Positions 8,940 to 18,529 of a stretch of 64,000 nt of DNA are shown here, piece after piece. The position numbers and the translations under genes are program-made. The stretch is from Pedobacter cryoconitis (GTDB taxonomy: Bacteria; Bacteroidota; Bacteroidia; Sphingobacteriales; Sphingobacteriaceae). Where the stretch lies: NCBI RefSeq assembly GCF_003259615.1, contig NZ_QLLR01000005.1:42741-106740 (forward strand), in the 5' to 3' direction. The notes beneath the pieces are model-generated. The model saw only the letters and a list, made by a program, of their open reading frames with translations, was not told the DNA's origin and made no database searches. Every line of letters begins with the position of its first letter. Within the stretch, counting starts at the first letter, position 1.

Positions 8940-10310
8940 ATGGCACAATACGAATTATTATTACCTAAAATGGGAGAAAGTGTTGCAGAAGCAACCGTCA
9001 TCAAGTGGTTAAAACAACCTGGTGATATGATCAGTTTGGATGATACCCTGTTAGAAATCGCAACAGATAAAGTGGATTCAGAAGTTCCGTCACCAGTGGC
9101 TGGAAAATTAATCCAACAATTATATAAAGAAGATGATGTTGTTCAGGTTGGTGCTGTAATAGCAATAATCGAGACGGATGCTGCTGAAAGTAAAACTGCT
9201 GAAAAGGAAGAGAAGCCAGTGGTGGCTGAACAGACCCCTGCAGCTGAGCCAGCGGCTACGATTCCGGGAACAGAACAGTTGAATGATACACCGGTAAGTG
9301 CTGCGCAGCATAGCAGCGATACGGATCGTTTTTATTCTCCTTTAGTGAAGAGCATAGCTGCTCAGGAGCAGATCAGTGTGACTGAACTTGATGACATCGC
9401 TGGTAGTGGTGCTGATGGCCGTTTAACTAAGGATGATCTGTTAAACTATATTCAGAATGGACGTAAGAGTACAGGAGCTGTATTAGCTAACCGTGCACAA
9501 AACCAGCCTGCTGCCGTTAAAGAAACGCCGGTTAATAATACTGCTGCACCAGCACCTGTTGCAAAATCTAATAATGCGCAGCCGGTAGTGAGTATGAGTG
9601 GTGCTGATGAAATCATTGAAATGGATCGCATGGGTAAACTCATTGCGGACCACATGGTGATGAGTAAGCAGACTTCTGCACACGTAACTTCATTCGTAGA
9701 GGCTGATGTGACGAACATGGTACTGTGGAGAGACAGAGTGAAGAAAAACTTCGAGAAAAGAGAGAACGAAAAGATCACCTTTACACCAATCTTCATTGAA
9801 GCGGTAACGAAAGCAATTAAAGATTTCCCAATGATCAATGTTTCTGTTAACGGAACCAAGATCATCAAGAAAAAAGATATAAATATTGGTATGGCAGCTG
9901 CTTTACCTAGTGGCAACCTGATTGTTCCTGTGATTAAGAATGCAGATCAGCTGAACCTTGTTGGCCTGACTAAATCAGTAAATGATCTGGCAAACCGTGC
10001 AAGGGCTTCTAAACTGAAACCTGATGAAACACAGGGTGGTACTTTTACATTGACTAACGTAGGTTCATTCGGAAATGTAATGGGAACACCTATTATCAAT
10101 CAACCTCAGGTAGCTATTCTTGCAGTTGGAGCGATTAAAAAGAAACCAGCAGTATTAGAGACTGAATATGGTGATGTAATTGCAATCCGCCATATTATGT
10201 TCCTTTCGTTGTCTTATGATCACAGAGTGGTTAATGGTGCGCTTGGTGGTACTTTTGTTCGCCGCGTAGCAGATTACCTGGAGAACTGGGATATTAACAG
10301 AGAGATCTAA
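8940..10310 (+). CDS. 2-oxoacid dehydrogenase E2 (dihydrolipoyl acyltransferase)
   Basis: A 456-residue core subunit of a 2-oxoacid dehydrogenase complex. The N-terminal lipoyl domain has the lipoylated Lys44 in EIATDKVDSEV. A Pro/Ala linker follows, then the peripheral-subunit-binding domain (about 130-170, YSPLVKSIA to GADGRLTKDDLL), a second linker, and the acyltransferase domain (about 210-456). The active-site motif normally reads DHRxxDG; here it reads DHRVVNG, with His428 kept and Asn432 in place of Asp, confirmed by codon AAT. The choice of substrate (branched-chain, pyruvate or oxoglutarate) cannot be fixed. No E1 or E3 genes are adjacent. Confidence 0.93.
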   Translation: MAQYELLLPKMGESVAEATVIKWLKQPGDMISLDDTLLEIATDKVDSEVPSPVAGKLIQQLYKEDDVVQVGAVIAIIETDAAESKTAEKEEKPVVAEQTPAAEPAATIPGTEQLNDTPVSAAQHSSDTDRFYSPLVKSIAAQEQISVTELDDIAGSGADGRLTKDDLLNYIQNGRKSTGAVLANRAQNQPAAVKETPVNNTAAPAPVAKSNNAQPVVSMSGADEIIEMDRMGKLIADHMVMSKQTSAHVTSFVEADVTNMVLWRDRVKKNFEKRENEKITFTPIFIEAVTKAIKDFPMINVSVNGTKIIKKKDINIGMAAALPSGNLIVPVIKNADQLNLVGLTKSVNDLANRARASKLKPDETQGGTFTLTNVGSFGNVMGTPIINQPQVAILAVGAIKKKPAVLETEYGDVIAIRHIMFLSLSYDHRVVNGALGGTFVRRVADYLENWDINREI

Positions 10311-10331
10311 TTCCGGGAAGTGGAAATAATT

Positions 10332-10363
10332 AAAGGGGTATCCGGTTAACCGGATACCCCTTT
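10332..10363. terminator. Perfect 32-bp palindrome, probable terminator after E2
   Basis: The arms AAAGGGGTATCCGG and its exact complement join through TTAA, forming a GC-rich hairpin 22 bp after the E2 stop. The trailing T-tract is only three bases, so termination efficiency is uncertain. Confidence 0.7.
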
Positions 10364-10376
10364 GTCGTGAATTACA

Positions 10377-10407
10377 TTTGGTGTTGCGGCGAAAGTGAAT
10401 ATATTTG
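10377..10407 (+). promoter_or_regulatory. Bacteroidetes-type promoter of ppnP
   Basis: TTTG (10377-10380), exactly 19 bp, then TATATTTG (10400-10407) reproduces the consensus TTTG-N19-TAnnTTTG. Transcription would start near 10413, leaving a leader of about 20 nt before the ATG at 10432. Confidence 0.72.
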
Positions 10408-10431
10408 ACTAACCTAAAAAACCATAAAACC

Positions 10432-10743
10432 ATGAGTGATCCGATTAATGCAGCTGTTGTAACTGAAACAGTATCCCATAATGTATATTTTGAAGGCAAA
10501 GTTCAGAGCCTTGGTCTGGAAACCGAAAAAGGTAAAGCTACGCTGGGCGTGATGAAGAAAGGAACCTATGTTTTTTCGGCTTCTTCGCCAGAAAAGATGA
10601 TCGTGATAAAAGGTAGTATGAAAGTAAAGTTAACTGATACTTATCAGGTCTACAGTGCGCAAGAAGAATTCGATGTTGCTGCAGGTACTTCATTTGAGGT
10701 GATCTGTGATCAGGATGTAGCTTATTTATGTTATTACGGATAA
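10432..10743 (+). CDS. ppnP: PpnP-type pyrimidine/purine nucleoside phosphorylase
   Basis: A 103-residue single-cupin protein of the PpnP (formerly DUF1255/YaiE) family, which phosphorolyses several nucleosides to free base and ribose 1-phosphate. Family features seen are YFEGKVQSLGLE at the start, the GVMKKGTYVFSASSPEKM core and the closing AYLCYYG. I chose ATG 10432 rather than the upstream TTG at 10405 because 10405 falls inside the -7 promoter box. It is a monocistronic unit between terminators and promoters. Confidence 0.88.
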   Translation: MSDPINAAVVTETVSHNVYFEGKVQSLGLETEKGKATLGVMKKGTYVFSASSPEKMIVIKGSMKVKLTDTYQVYSAQEEFDVAAGTSFEVICDQDVAYLCYYG

Positions 10744-10744
10744 G

Positions 10745-10776
10745 TTTGATTACTGTGAACATTTCATTAAGTTTTG
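10745..10776 (+). promoter_or_regulatory. Near-consensus promoter for the secreted RNase gene
   Basis: TTTG (10745-10748), 19 bp, then TAAGTTTTG (10768-10776). The -7 box has one extra base compared with TAnnTTTG. The leader to the ATG would be about 70 nt. Confidence 0.4.
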
Positions 10777-10852
10777 CTGAACTCATAAAATTTTAACTTA
10801 AATCACTGATCTTTAGTTTATCTATTCATAAATAAACATTAAAAAAAGAACT

Positions 10853-11251
10853 ATGAAAAACTTTAAAATTTTATTCGCGCTGCTAACCTTTGGTTTGCTG
10901 TTCTCCTCTTTTACGAAAGACAGCAATTCTTCTTTAGCTTTAGTAAAAACGCTGCAGGCAACAACAGTTAGTGTTGCTGGTGATACTAAAAAAGCTGCAG
11001 TAACAGTTCCACAAAAAGCTTATACAGTTGCTGATTATGTGGCGAAAAATGGAAAAGCACCTCAGGGATATGTAGGAGGGACAGTATTCCAGAACCGAGA
11101 GGGCTTGTTGCCACAAGGAGTAGCATACAAAGAATATGATGTAAACCCAAAAGTGAACGGACAAAACAGGGGAACAGAAAGAATTATCCTGGGTAACGAC
11201 GGTAGCCGCTACTATACCAACGATCATTACGCCTCATTTACCTCGTTCTAA
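10853..11251 (+). CDS. Secreted barnase-family guanyl-preferring ribonuclease
   Basis: A 132-residue secreted RNase. The signal peptide covers about residues 1-20, followed by an Ala/Thr/Val-rich linker to about 55 and a barnase-like domain (57-132). Motifs align with barnase: GGTVFQNREG (guanine-binding loop, N81-R82-E83), catalytic base Glu94 in YKEYDVN, Arg106 and Arg110 in NRGTERIIL, and catalytic acid His125 in TNDHYASF. All key residues are retained, so activity is expected. Barnase is normally paired with the inhibitor barstar; no barstar-like gene is adjacent. It sits between ppnP and the hom terminator, and export would keep it away from cytoplasmic RNA. Confidence 0.88.
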   Translation: MKNFKILFALLTFGLLFSSFTKDSNSSLALVKTLQATTVSVAGDTKKAAVTVPQKAYTVADYVAKNGKAPQGYVGGTVFQNREGLLPQGVAYKEYDVNPKVNGQNRGTERIILGNDGSRYYTNDHYASFTSF

Positions 11252-11261
11252 CAGGTAAACC

Positions 11262-11309
11262 ATCAACAAAAAAGCCTTTCAGAATTAACTGAAAGGCTTT
11301 TTTGTTGAT
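11262..11309. terminator. Bidirectional terminator, 21-bp perfect stem
   Basis: Arms 11262-11282 and 11289-11309 are perfectly complementary with a 6-nt AATTAA loop and A/T tracts at the base. It serves the RNase gene (+) and hom (-), which converge here. Confidence 0.88.
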
Positions 11310-11335
11310 TAACACCAGAGAGTTCCCAGGCGGAT

Positions 11336-12577
11336 TTAGTGAACAAGAGCCTCTTCTCCGGCAATCACCTCGATTTGTTTATCTGTGTAGGTAAACCTTC
11401 CTGTATGTGCTATAAAAACATCTTTCTGCACCAGTAATTCCTTATTCGCGAGTAGTGATTTCAAGCTTACACTACCAATCACATACTTAAAGTCATTCCT
11501 TGAAAACCGTTCTACAATGTTTTCAATCTTCAGTTTTTCAACCGTATATTCATGTGTATATCTCAGGTAAACTTCGATATTCACATTGTCTGTATGGATC
11601 AGTCCGTTTTGCTGATGAAACTTTTTGTACTCATATCTGTACCCGTATCTCAACGCTGCGATGTCAGATAAAACTGCCGCGCCAGTTGGATGTCCGCCTG
11701 CACCTTTTCCAAAAAAGAATTGCTTGTCTGCAAAAGCAGCCTGTACAGTAACTCCATTGTACTCATTTTCTACGTTAAACAGGAAGTCATCAGATTTGAC
11801 AAATTTAGGCAGGACATAAGTTACCACTTGTTTAGTACTGATTTTACGGGCGGTAGGCACCAGTTTAATTTTGTAATTCTTTTCTCTTGCATATTGAATA
11901 TCCTGTTCTGATAAATTCTGGATACCAACATTCAGAATCTTATCCGGATCAATAAATAAGCCATAAGCATGAGCAGTTGCAATCGCCAGCTTAAACTTAG
12001 GATCATAGCCGCCAACATCCATAATCGGATCAGTTTCTGCAAAACCAAGATCCTGAGCCTGTTTCAAAGCGACATCATAAGGCATATTCTCATTGAATAT
12101 TTTAGATAGAATATAGTTCGAAGAGCCATTGAAAATTCCGCTTATGCCATGCAGTAATTCATTGTCATAATATTCTTCCAGATTTCTGATAATTGGGATA
12201 CTACCACATACTGCGCCTTCATAAAGTAAAGAAGCTCCGTATTTTGCCTGTAGTTCTACTAATTCCTCCAGGTGGTTCGCAATCATTTTTTTATTGGCAG
12301 AGACTACATGTTTTCCACTGGTCAATGCTTTTTTTGCAATGGCAAACGCTGCGTCTGCGTCATCTATTAGTTCTACAATCGTGTTAATCTCCGGATTGTT
12401 TAAAATCTCATCGTGATCAGTAGTGAATAGTCCGGCATCCAGACTACGTTTCTTATCCGGATTTTTGATGGCTATTTTAATAATTTCCAGGTTTAAATCC
12501 TGGCCACGGATGATGTCATGTAGTCCCTGTCCCACAACTCCAAAACCGAATATCCCAATTTTAAGTTTCTTACTCAT
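11336..12577 (-). CDS. hom: Homoserine dehydrogenase
   Basis: A 413-residue NAD(P)-dependent enzyme that reduces aspartate semialdehyde to homoserine, the branch point to methionine and threonine. The Rossmann motif GFGVVGQG is near residues 10-17. The catalytic/substrate region is visible as NGSSNYILSKI and GFAETDPIMDVGG, with the conserved HPTGAAVLSDI segment further on. The length is somewhat over that of single-domain enzymes, with a C-terminal extension that could be a degenerate regulatory part; no aspartokinase is fused. Its ATG directly follows the TAA of metX, so the two are translationally close, and it is the last gene of the metY-metX-hom operon. Confidence 0.95.
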   Translation of the reverse strand: MSKKLKIGIFGFGVVGQGLHDIIRGQDLNLEIIKIAIKNPDKKRSLDAGLFTTDHDEILNNPEINTIVELIDDADAAFAIAKKALTSGKHVVSANKKMIANHLEELVELQAKYGASLLYEGAVCGSIPIIRNLEEYYDNELLHGISGIFNGSSNYILSKIFNENMPYDVALKQAQDLGFAETDPIMDVGGYDPKFKLAIATAHAYGLFIDPDKILNVGIQNLSEQDIQYAREKNYKIKLVPTARKISTKQVVTYVLPKFVKSDDFLFNVENEYNGVTVQAAFADKQFFFGKGAGGHPTGAAVLSDIAALRYGYRYEYKKFHQQNGLIHTDNVNIEVYLRYTHEYTVEKLKIENIVERFSRNDFKYVIGSVSLKSLLANKELLVQKDVFIAHTGRFTYTDKQIEVIAGEEALVH

Positions 12578-13636
12578 TTATGCTGTTTTATGCAGTTTAA
12601 CAATTTTTTTATTGACACTTTCTTTGAGGAAATTGCCGATGATATTAGTTAGTATGTCTGTTTCAATTAAGAAGCCGTCATGTCCATAGGCCGAATTGAT
12701 GCTATGAAATTCTGCGCCCGGAATATGTTTGGCTAAAAACTCCTGCTCCACTAAAGGAAAGAGGAAGTCATTTTCAATTCCGATCACCAAAGTGTTGGAC
12801 TTGATAGCTTTTAACGCATCAACAACGCTTTTTCTTCCTCTGCCAACATTGTGGCTATCCATCGCTTTGCTTAAGTACCAATAGCTATAGGCGTTATATC
12901 TTTTGCAAAGTTTCTCTCCCTGGTAATTCTGGTAAGAAGAAGCCCGGAAGCCATCTGTTTTGTCATTGACACTTTCCAGTTGTGTCGCATTATAGGCCTC
13001 ATAAGTCCGGTAAGAAAGCAGGGCGATGCTTCTGGCTGCCTTTAAACCTTTCATTCCGCCGTTAGGCTGTTGTGCATAAAAAGTACGGTCGGTACTGATC
13101 GCCAGGCGCTGACTCTCATTGAAAGCGATTCCCCATGGAGAATGATAAGCATTGGTCGCCACAAGAATCAGGTTCTCTATTTTGTTACTCTCCATAATTG
13201 CCCATTCACTGGCCTGCTGGCCACCTAAAGAGCCACCGATCAATACGCGTATCTTTTGAATTCCCAAATGTCCGGCAAGCAGCTGATGCCCATGAACCAA
13301 ATCCCTGATGGTAAACTCAGGAAATGATAAATAATAAGGGTTTCCCGTTACCGGGTTAATGCTCAGTGGGTTTGTACTTCCATAATGTGAACCAATAACA
13401 GTTGCACAAATGATAAAATGCTCTTCTGGATTAAATAGGTTCTTCTCTCCAAAAAGGCCTTTCCACCAATCCAGTACATCTGCATTGGCAGTTAACGCGT
13501 GACATGCCCAGATCACATTGTCTTTGCTGGCATTTAGCTTTCCAAAAGTCTGATAGCTAATTTGTATCCCGCGCAATTTCTTTCCGTTCTCCAGTTTAAA
13601 TTGCTTCGGGCAAGTATATAGGTGTGTTGATGACAT
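12578..13636 (-). CDS. metX: Homoserine O-acetyltransferase
   Basis: A 352-residue alpha/beta-hydrolase enzyme that acetylates homoserine with acetyl-CoA in methionine synthesis. The nucleophile Ser136 is in the elbow GGSLGG. The other catalytic residues are Asp290 (IENDFLFP) and His319 (YGHDGFL). The HALTANADV segment near residues 46-54 forms the oxyanion region. It lies between metY (26 bp upstream) and hom (0 bp), and its product O-acetylhomoserine is the direct substrate of the upstream MetY. Expression should follow the SAM riboswitch at 15246-15339. Confidence 0.95.
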   Translation of the reverse strand: MSSTHLYTCPKQFKLENGKKLRGIQISYQTFGKLNASKDNVIWACHALTANADVLDWWKGLFGEKNLFNPEEHFIICATVIGSHYGSTNPLSINPVTGNPYYLSFPEFTIRDLVHGHQLLAGHLGIQKIRVLIGGSLGGQQASEWAIMESNKIENLILVATNAYHSPWGIAFNESQRLAISTDRTFYAQQPNGGMKGLKAARSIALLSYRTYEAYNATQLESVNDKTDGFRASSYQNYQGEKLCKRYNAYSYWYLSKAMDSHNVGRGRKSVVDALKAIKSNTLVIGIENDFLFPLVEQEFLAKHIPGAEFHSINSAYGHDGFLIETDILTNIIGNFLKESVNKKIVKLHKTA

Positions 13637-13662
13637 TTTTATATTCTATCTGGTTTTTAAGC

Positions 13663-14991
<1,329 letters not shown>

Positions 14992-15125
14992 TTAGAATGA
15001 TAAAATGGATTTTTATAGACAGATACGGGATTTGATAAGATTGCAAAATCCGTATAAGGGATTGCATACCTCTGAAAAGAGGCCTTCCGGTTGAACTAAT
15101 ACTAATTTTACGTGGAAGATTGTTT

Positions 15126-15224
15126 TTAGCCGATGCAACAACACATACATGCAATAGTTTGCAGATACTGGATTGTGTAAGAAGCAGAGTCGCCTGATTG
15201 CGATAGTTGGTGGTTAGTTTTCAT
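15126..15224 (-). CDS. Putative Cys/Met-rich leader peptide upstream of metY
   Basis: A 32-codon ORF with an ATG start and TAA stop, beginning 22 nt after the riboswitch core and ending 146 nt before metY. It starts MKTNHQLSQS and ends IACMCCCIG, so five consecutive codons near its end are Cys-Met-Cys-Cys-Cys. A run of regulated amino-acid codons just before the stop is the hallmark of an attenuation or translation-coupled leader, here sensing cysteine and/or methionine. Downstream small stems (15069-15082 and 15023-15055) could be the alternative structures, but neither has a U-tract. The position and composition are seen in sequence; the function is inferred. Confidence 0.6.
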   Translation of the reverse strand: MKTNHQLSQSGDSASYTIQYLQTIACMCCCIG

Positions 15225-15245
15225 TTTGTCTTAATTTATCTTTCC

Positions 15246-15339
15246 AGAAAGCACTATGCAAACTGGTCAGGAATTGGCACCTTCTCCATTTGGGAGGGTT
15301 GCCAGTGGGTCACGGAGCCTGTCTCTCGCCACTTCTTTA
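15246..15339 (-). promoter_or_regulatory. SAM-I (S-box) riboswitch
   Basis: Read on the minus strand, the conserved S-box core is present in order: GCGAGAGACAGGCTCCGTGA, then CCACTGGCAACC, then GGTGCCAATTCCTGACC. This matches the P2 kink-turn, P3 and J3/4 signatures of the SAM-I aptamer. A short P1 can form between AGAAG at the 5' end and TTTCT at the 3' end. It sits about 50 nt after a perfect promoter and upstream of metY-metX-hom, the usual target class. No classical intrinsic terminator follows at once, so the switch may act on the leader peptide or on translation. Confidence 0.9.
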
Positions 15340-15391
15340 TAAATCAAACCCAGATTACGGGTTGACTTGAATAGCTTTCACTATATAGTTA

Positions 15392-15422
15392 CAAATGTAG
15401 CGTATTTGTGTATACTTCCAAA
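15392..15422 (-). promoter_or_regulatory. Promoter of the metY-metX-hom operon
   Basis: On the minus strand TTTG (15422-15419), 19 bp, then TACATTTG (15399-15392) is an exact match to the Bacteroidetes promoter consensus. Transcription would start near 15385, giving a leader of about 400 nt before metY. Confidence 0.75.
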
Positions 15423-15500
15423 ATAATATTCTGAAAAATAATTAATATGCTGTTTTTAAGTGATTTAAAATGAATTTTCTGAACTGTTTTACAGGCTTTA

Positions 15501-16616
15501 TCAGATCAATGCCTGCTCCAGATCAGCAATCAGATCATCAGCATGTTCCAGGCCGACAGAGATCCGAATTAAATTCTGTGGCGTTTTTGTTTCCGGGCCT
15601 TCTACAGAAGCACGGTGCTCAATCAGGCTTTCTACGCCGCCAAGGCTTGTCGCCTGAGCAAATAATTTCACCTTATTAACTACTTTTTTTGCATTTTCAG
15701 CGTCGCCCTTAACTAATATAGATAACATGCCTCCAAAACTGCTCATTTGTTTTTTTGCAATTTCATGCTGAGGATGAGAAGGCAGACCTGGATAATATAC
15801 GGCTTCAATTTTTGGATGTGCAGCAAGGTATTTTGCAAGCGCCATACCATTTTCTGCATGTCCGCGCATTCTATAAGGTAGTGTTTTGATACTTCTTAAT
15901 AGTAAAAAACAATCAAAAGGAGAGGGTACTGCGCCTCCGATTTGTTGAATATTCCTGATTTTATCCCAGAATTCATTTTTAGCAGCTGTGATCAGGATGC
16001 CTCCTAATACATCACTATGGCCTCCGATATATTTAGTAGAAGAGTGCATCACGATGTCTGCGCCTAATAAAATTGGATTCTGGAAACACGGAGAGGCAAA
16101 TGTACTGTCGCAGGCAAAAATGAGCTGGTGTTTTTTAGCTATTGCTGCAATAGCAGCTAAATCCGTGATTTTTAATAAGGGGTTGGAAGGAGTTTCTACC
16201 CATATCATGACAGTGTTGCTTTTAATATAACTTTCCAGGGTAGCTGTGGTTGTCAGGTCAATAAAATCTATGGTCAGAATACCGGCAAAAATAGATTGCA
16301 ATTGTTTTTTAAATCCCCAGTACATATCATCGGGTGCGATAATATGGCTGCCGGGAGGTAAGGCCTGAAAAAGGGTCATTCCAGCTGTATTCCCAGAAGA
16401 AAAGGCACACGCATCTGCACCTTTTTCCAGATCGGTCATTACCTTTTCCAGTGCAGATCGGTTAGGATTGCTGACACGGCTGTACATATGTCCGCCGGGG
16501 TATCCGCCTTGCTCGTCTCTGAAAAATGTAGTGGAAAGGCTAATAGGAGGGGTTACATCCCCTGTGGTACTGCGAGTTAAATTTCCGGCGTGTATGGCAA
16601 TGGTTTCAGTCTGCAT
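15501..16616 (-). CDS. metB: Cystathionine gamma-synthase-type trans-sulfuration enzyme
   Basis: A 371-residue PLP enzyme of the Cys/Met metabolism family. The PLP lysine is Lys195 in HSSTKYIGGHSDVLGG; the CDSTFASP segment carries the ring-binding aspartate; YSRVSNPNRSALE and SSGNTAGM are typical. Members make cystathionine from O-acyl-homoserine and cysteine (MetB) or cleave cystathionine (gamma-lyase); the length and the nearby metX/metY favour a role in methionine synthesis, but the direction is not certain. It lies upstream of the riboswitch promoter on the same strand and is therefore not under it. It is divergent from the lipoprotein gene at 16680. Confidence 0.85.
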   Translation of the reverse strand: MQTETIAIHAGNLTRSTTGDVTPPISLSTTFFRDEQGGYPGGHMYSRVSNPNRSALEKVMTDLEKGADACAFSSGNTAGMTLFQALPPGSHIIAPDDMYWGFKKQLQSIFAGILTIDFIDLTTTATLESYIKSNTVMIWVETPSNPLLKITDLAAIAAIAKKHQLIFACDSTFASPCFQNPILLGADIVMHSSTKYIGGHSDVLGGILITAAKNEFWDKIRNIQQIGGAVPSPFDCFLLLRSIKTLPYRMRGHAENGMALAKYLAAHPKIEAVYYPGLPSHPQHEIAKKQMSSFGGMLSILVKGDAENAKKVVNKVKLFAQATSLGGVESLIEHRASVEGPETKTPQNLIRISVGLEHADDLIADLEQALI

Positions 16617-16679
16617 AGAATTTAGGTTTTCGGGTTTTTTTGGCAGGATTTATGTAAGCTGTTTTCGAAAATACAAGAT

Positions 16680-17171
16680 ATGAAAAGATTATTAGTTATA
16701 GCCGCCATTTTATGTAGTTCATTAATGGTTTTACAAGGCTGTTCACCTAAAGGTGCAACTGCTGGCGCTAATTTAAAAAGAGGAAATGTATCTGGAACCT
16801 GGGTACTGAATGATGTCACTTTTGATGGTGTTCCTGCAATGAACGTAAAATCTCTTTTTAATGAAGCTTCGTACAAATGTTTCATTGGCAGTACTTGGAA
16901 ATTAACAAACAGCGGAAACGGAACTTATTTACTTCCTGGAACTGCTGATTGCCCAACAAAAACACAAAGTATTTTCTGGTCAGTAAGTACCGCAGACCAA
17001 ACTTTCCAGTTTAAGAAATTATATGAAGGTGATAAAGCGAAAAATGTAACAGAAGGTTATAGATTAATCCTTTCGGAAGCAACAGGAGATCGCCTGGTTC
17101 TGAAATCACCTGTAGATTATGGAAAAAATCCAGCCTATATCATCCTGAACTTTACAAAAGCAATGAAATAG
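16680..17171 (+). CDS. Lipocalin-like lipoprotein
   Basis: A 163-residue lipoprotein: signal peptide with lipobox VLQGC (lipidated Cys21), then a single domain starting GTWVLNDVTFDG, the W-containing strand that opens lipocalin-like folds. Regular hydrophobic strands run to the end, and Cys67 and Cys90 may form a disulfide. Its ligand and role are unknown. It is a single-gene unit with its own terminator. Assignment to the lipocalin-like families common in Bacteroidetes rests on the GTW motif and size. Confidence 0.65.
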   Translation: MKRLLVIAAILCSSLMVLQGCSPKGATAGANLKRGNVSGTWVLNDVTFDGVPAMNVKSLFNEASYKCFIGSTWKLTNSGNGTYLLPGTADCPTKTQSIFWSVSTADQTFQFKKLYEGDKAKNVTEGYRLILSEATGDRLVLKSPVDYGKNPAYIILNFTKAMK

Positions 17172-17198
17172 ATTTTCTATCAAACCTCACACCTTTTG

Positions 17199-17232
17199 AG
17201 CTGCCTTTTTTTTAAAAGAGGCAGCTTTTTTT
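17199..17232 (+). terminator. Intrinsic terminator of the lipoprotein gene
   Basis: The stem AGCTGCCT (17199-17206)/AGGCAGCT (17219-17226) is followed by a T-run to 17232, starting 28 bp after the stop codon. Confidence 0.85.
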
Positions 17233-17308
17233 ATGCGGTTACTTCTAGCTTTTACATAAAGCTGACAGCTTAAAGGTATTGTTACGCCGTGTTATGTCGA
17301 TTTTATCT

Positions 17309-17316
17309 TACTTTTG
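17309..17316 (+). promoter_or_regulatory. Candidate -7 box for the mqn operon
   Basis: TACTTTTG matches TAnnTTTG, 20 bp before the mqnE ATG. No -33 TTTG is present at the expected spacing. Confidence 0.4.
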
Positions 17317-17335
17317 ACCTATAAATCAATCAAAG

Positions 17336-18529
17336 ATGGATACGACTGCAAAGCTTACTTTTATACTGGACAATGCCGATTTATCTCAGGAACTGAGAGG
17401 GATAGCATTAAAAGTCCAGCAAAAAGAAAGGATCACTTTCGATGAAGGTGTTTACTTATATGAACATGCTGAACTGGGTTTTTTAGGCGTTTTAGCAAAT
17501 TATATCAGGGAACAAAAGCATGGGGACAAGACTTACTTCAACCGGAATTTTCATATCGAACCTACTAATGTTTGTATATATACCTGCAATTTCTGTTCTT
17601 ATTCCCGTTTGATTAAGAATAAAGAAGACGGCTGGGAAATGAGTGTGGACGGGATGATGGATATTCTGAAGAAATATGACAATGAGCCAGTGACTGAAGT
17701 ACATGTTACAGGCGGGGTAGTGCCAAAGCAGAATCTGGAATTCTATGCGGACTTCTTTAGAAGCGTCAAAGCACACCGTCCTTCACTGCATATTAAAGCA
17801 TTGACACCAGTTGAGTGTTATTATATATTTAAAAAGGCGAAACTGAGTCATTATGATGGCTTAAAATATTTCAAAGAAGCCGGACTGGATTCAATGCCAG
17901 GTGGTGGGGCAGAAATCTTTCATCCTGAAGTCAGGGAAAAGATTGCAAATGATAAATGTACAGCTGAACAATGGCTTGATATTCATGAGCAGGCGCATAA
18001 ACTGGGTTTAAAAACTAACGCGACTATGTTATATGGTCATATTGAAGAATTTAAGCACCGTGTTGACCATATGGAGCGTTTGCGTCAGTTACAGGATAAA
18101 ACAGGCGGTTTCCAGGCCTTTATTCCCCTTAAGTTCAGAAATCAGAATAACCAGATGGAACATGTTCCTGAGGTTTCTGTAGTGGAAGATTTAAGAAACT
18201 ATGCGATCGCACGTATTTACCTTGATAACTTTGATCATATCAAAGCTTATTGGGCAATGATCAGCCGTCAGACTGCCCAGTTATCTTTAAACTTTGGGGT
18301 GGACGATATTGATGGTACACTGGATGACACCACAAAGATTTATTCGATGGCAGGTGCTGAAGAGCAGACTCCTGGAATGAGTACACGTGAATTGGCTAAC
18401 CTGATTAAACAGGTACACCGCCAGCCTATAGAAAGAGATACCTTTTATAATGTAGTGACAGATTATACAGATTTTGTTTTTGAGGAAGATGTTAAGCCTC
18501 AGTATTATAAGCTCCCGGTTATTAATTAA
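17336..18529 (+). CDS. mqnE: Aminofutalosine synthase MqnE (radical SAM)
   Basis: A 397-residue radical SAM enzyme of the futalosine menaquinone pathway, which joins SAM to the chorismate-derived carboxyvinyl benzoate to give aminofutalosine. The iron-sulfur cysteines are Cys80, Cys84 and Cys87 (CIYTCNFC). Other family segments are FNRNFHIEPTNVC, HVTGGVVP and GGGAEIFHPEVR. The related MqnC has a similar core, but mqnA lies two genes downstream and the sequence fits MqnE better. Its stop overlaps the start of the next gene by one base. Confidence 0.88.
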   Translation: MDTTAKLTFILDNADLSQELRGIALKVQQKERITFDEGVYLYEHAELGFLGVLANYIREQKHGDKTYFNRNFHIEPTNVCIYTCNFCSYSRLIKNKEDGWEMSVDGMMDILKKYDNEPVTEVHVTGGVVPKQNLEFYADFFRSVKAHRPSLHIKALTPVECYYIFKKAKLSHYDGLKYFKEAGLDSMPGGGAEIFHPEVREKIANDKCTAEQWLDIHEQAHKLGLKTNATMLYGHIEEFKHRVDHMERLRQLQDKTGGFQAFIPLKFRNQNNQMEHVPEVSVVEDLRNYAIARIYLDNFDHIKAYWAMISRQTAQLSLNFGVDDIDGTLDDTTKIYSMAGAEEQTPGMSTRELANLIKQVHRQPIERDTFYNVVTDYTDFVFEEDVKPQYYKLPVIN

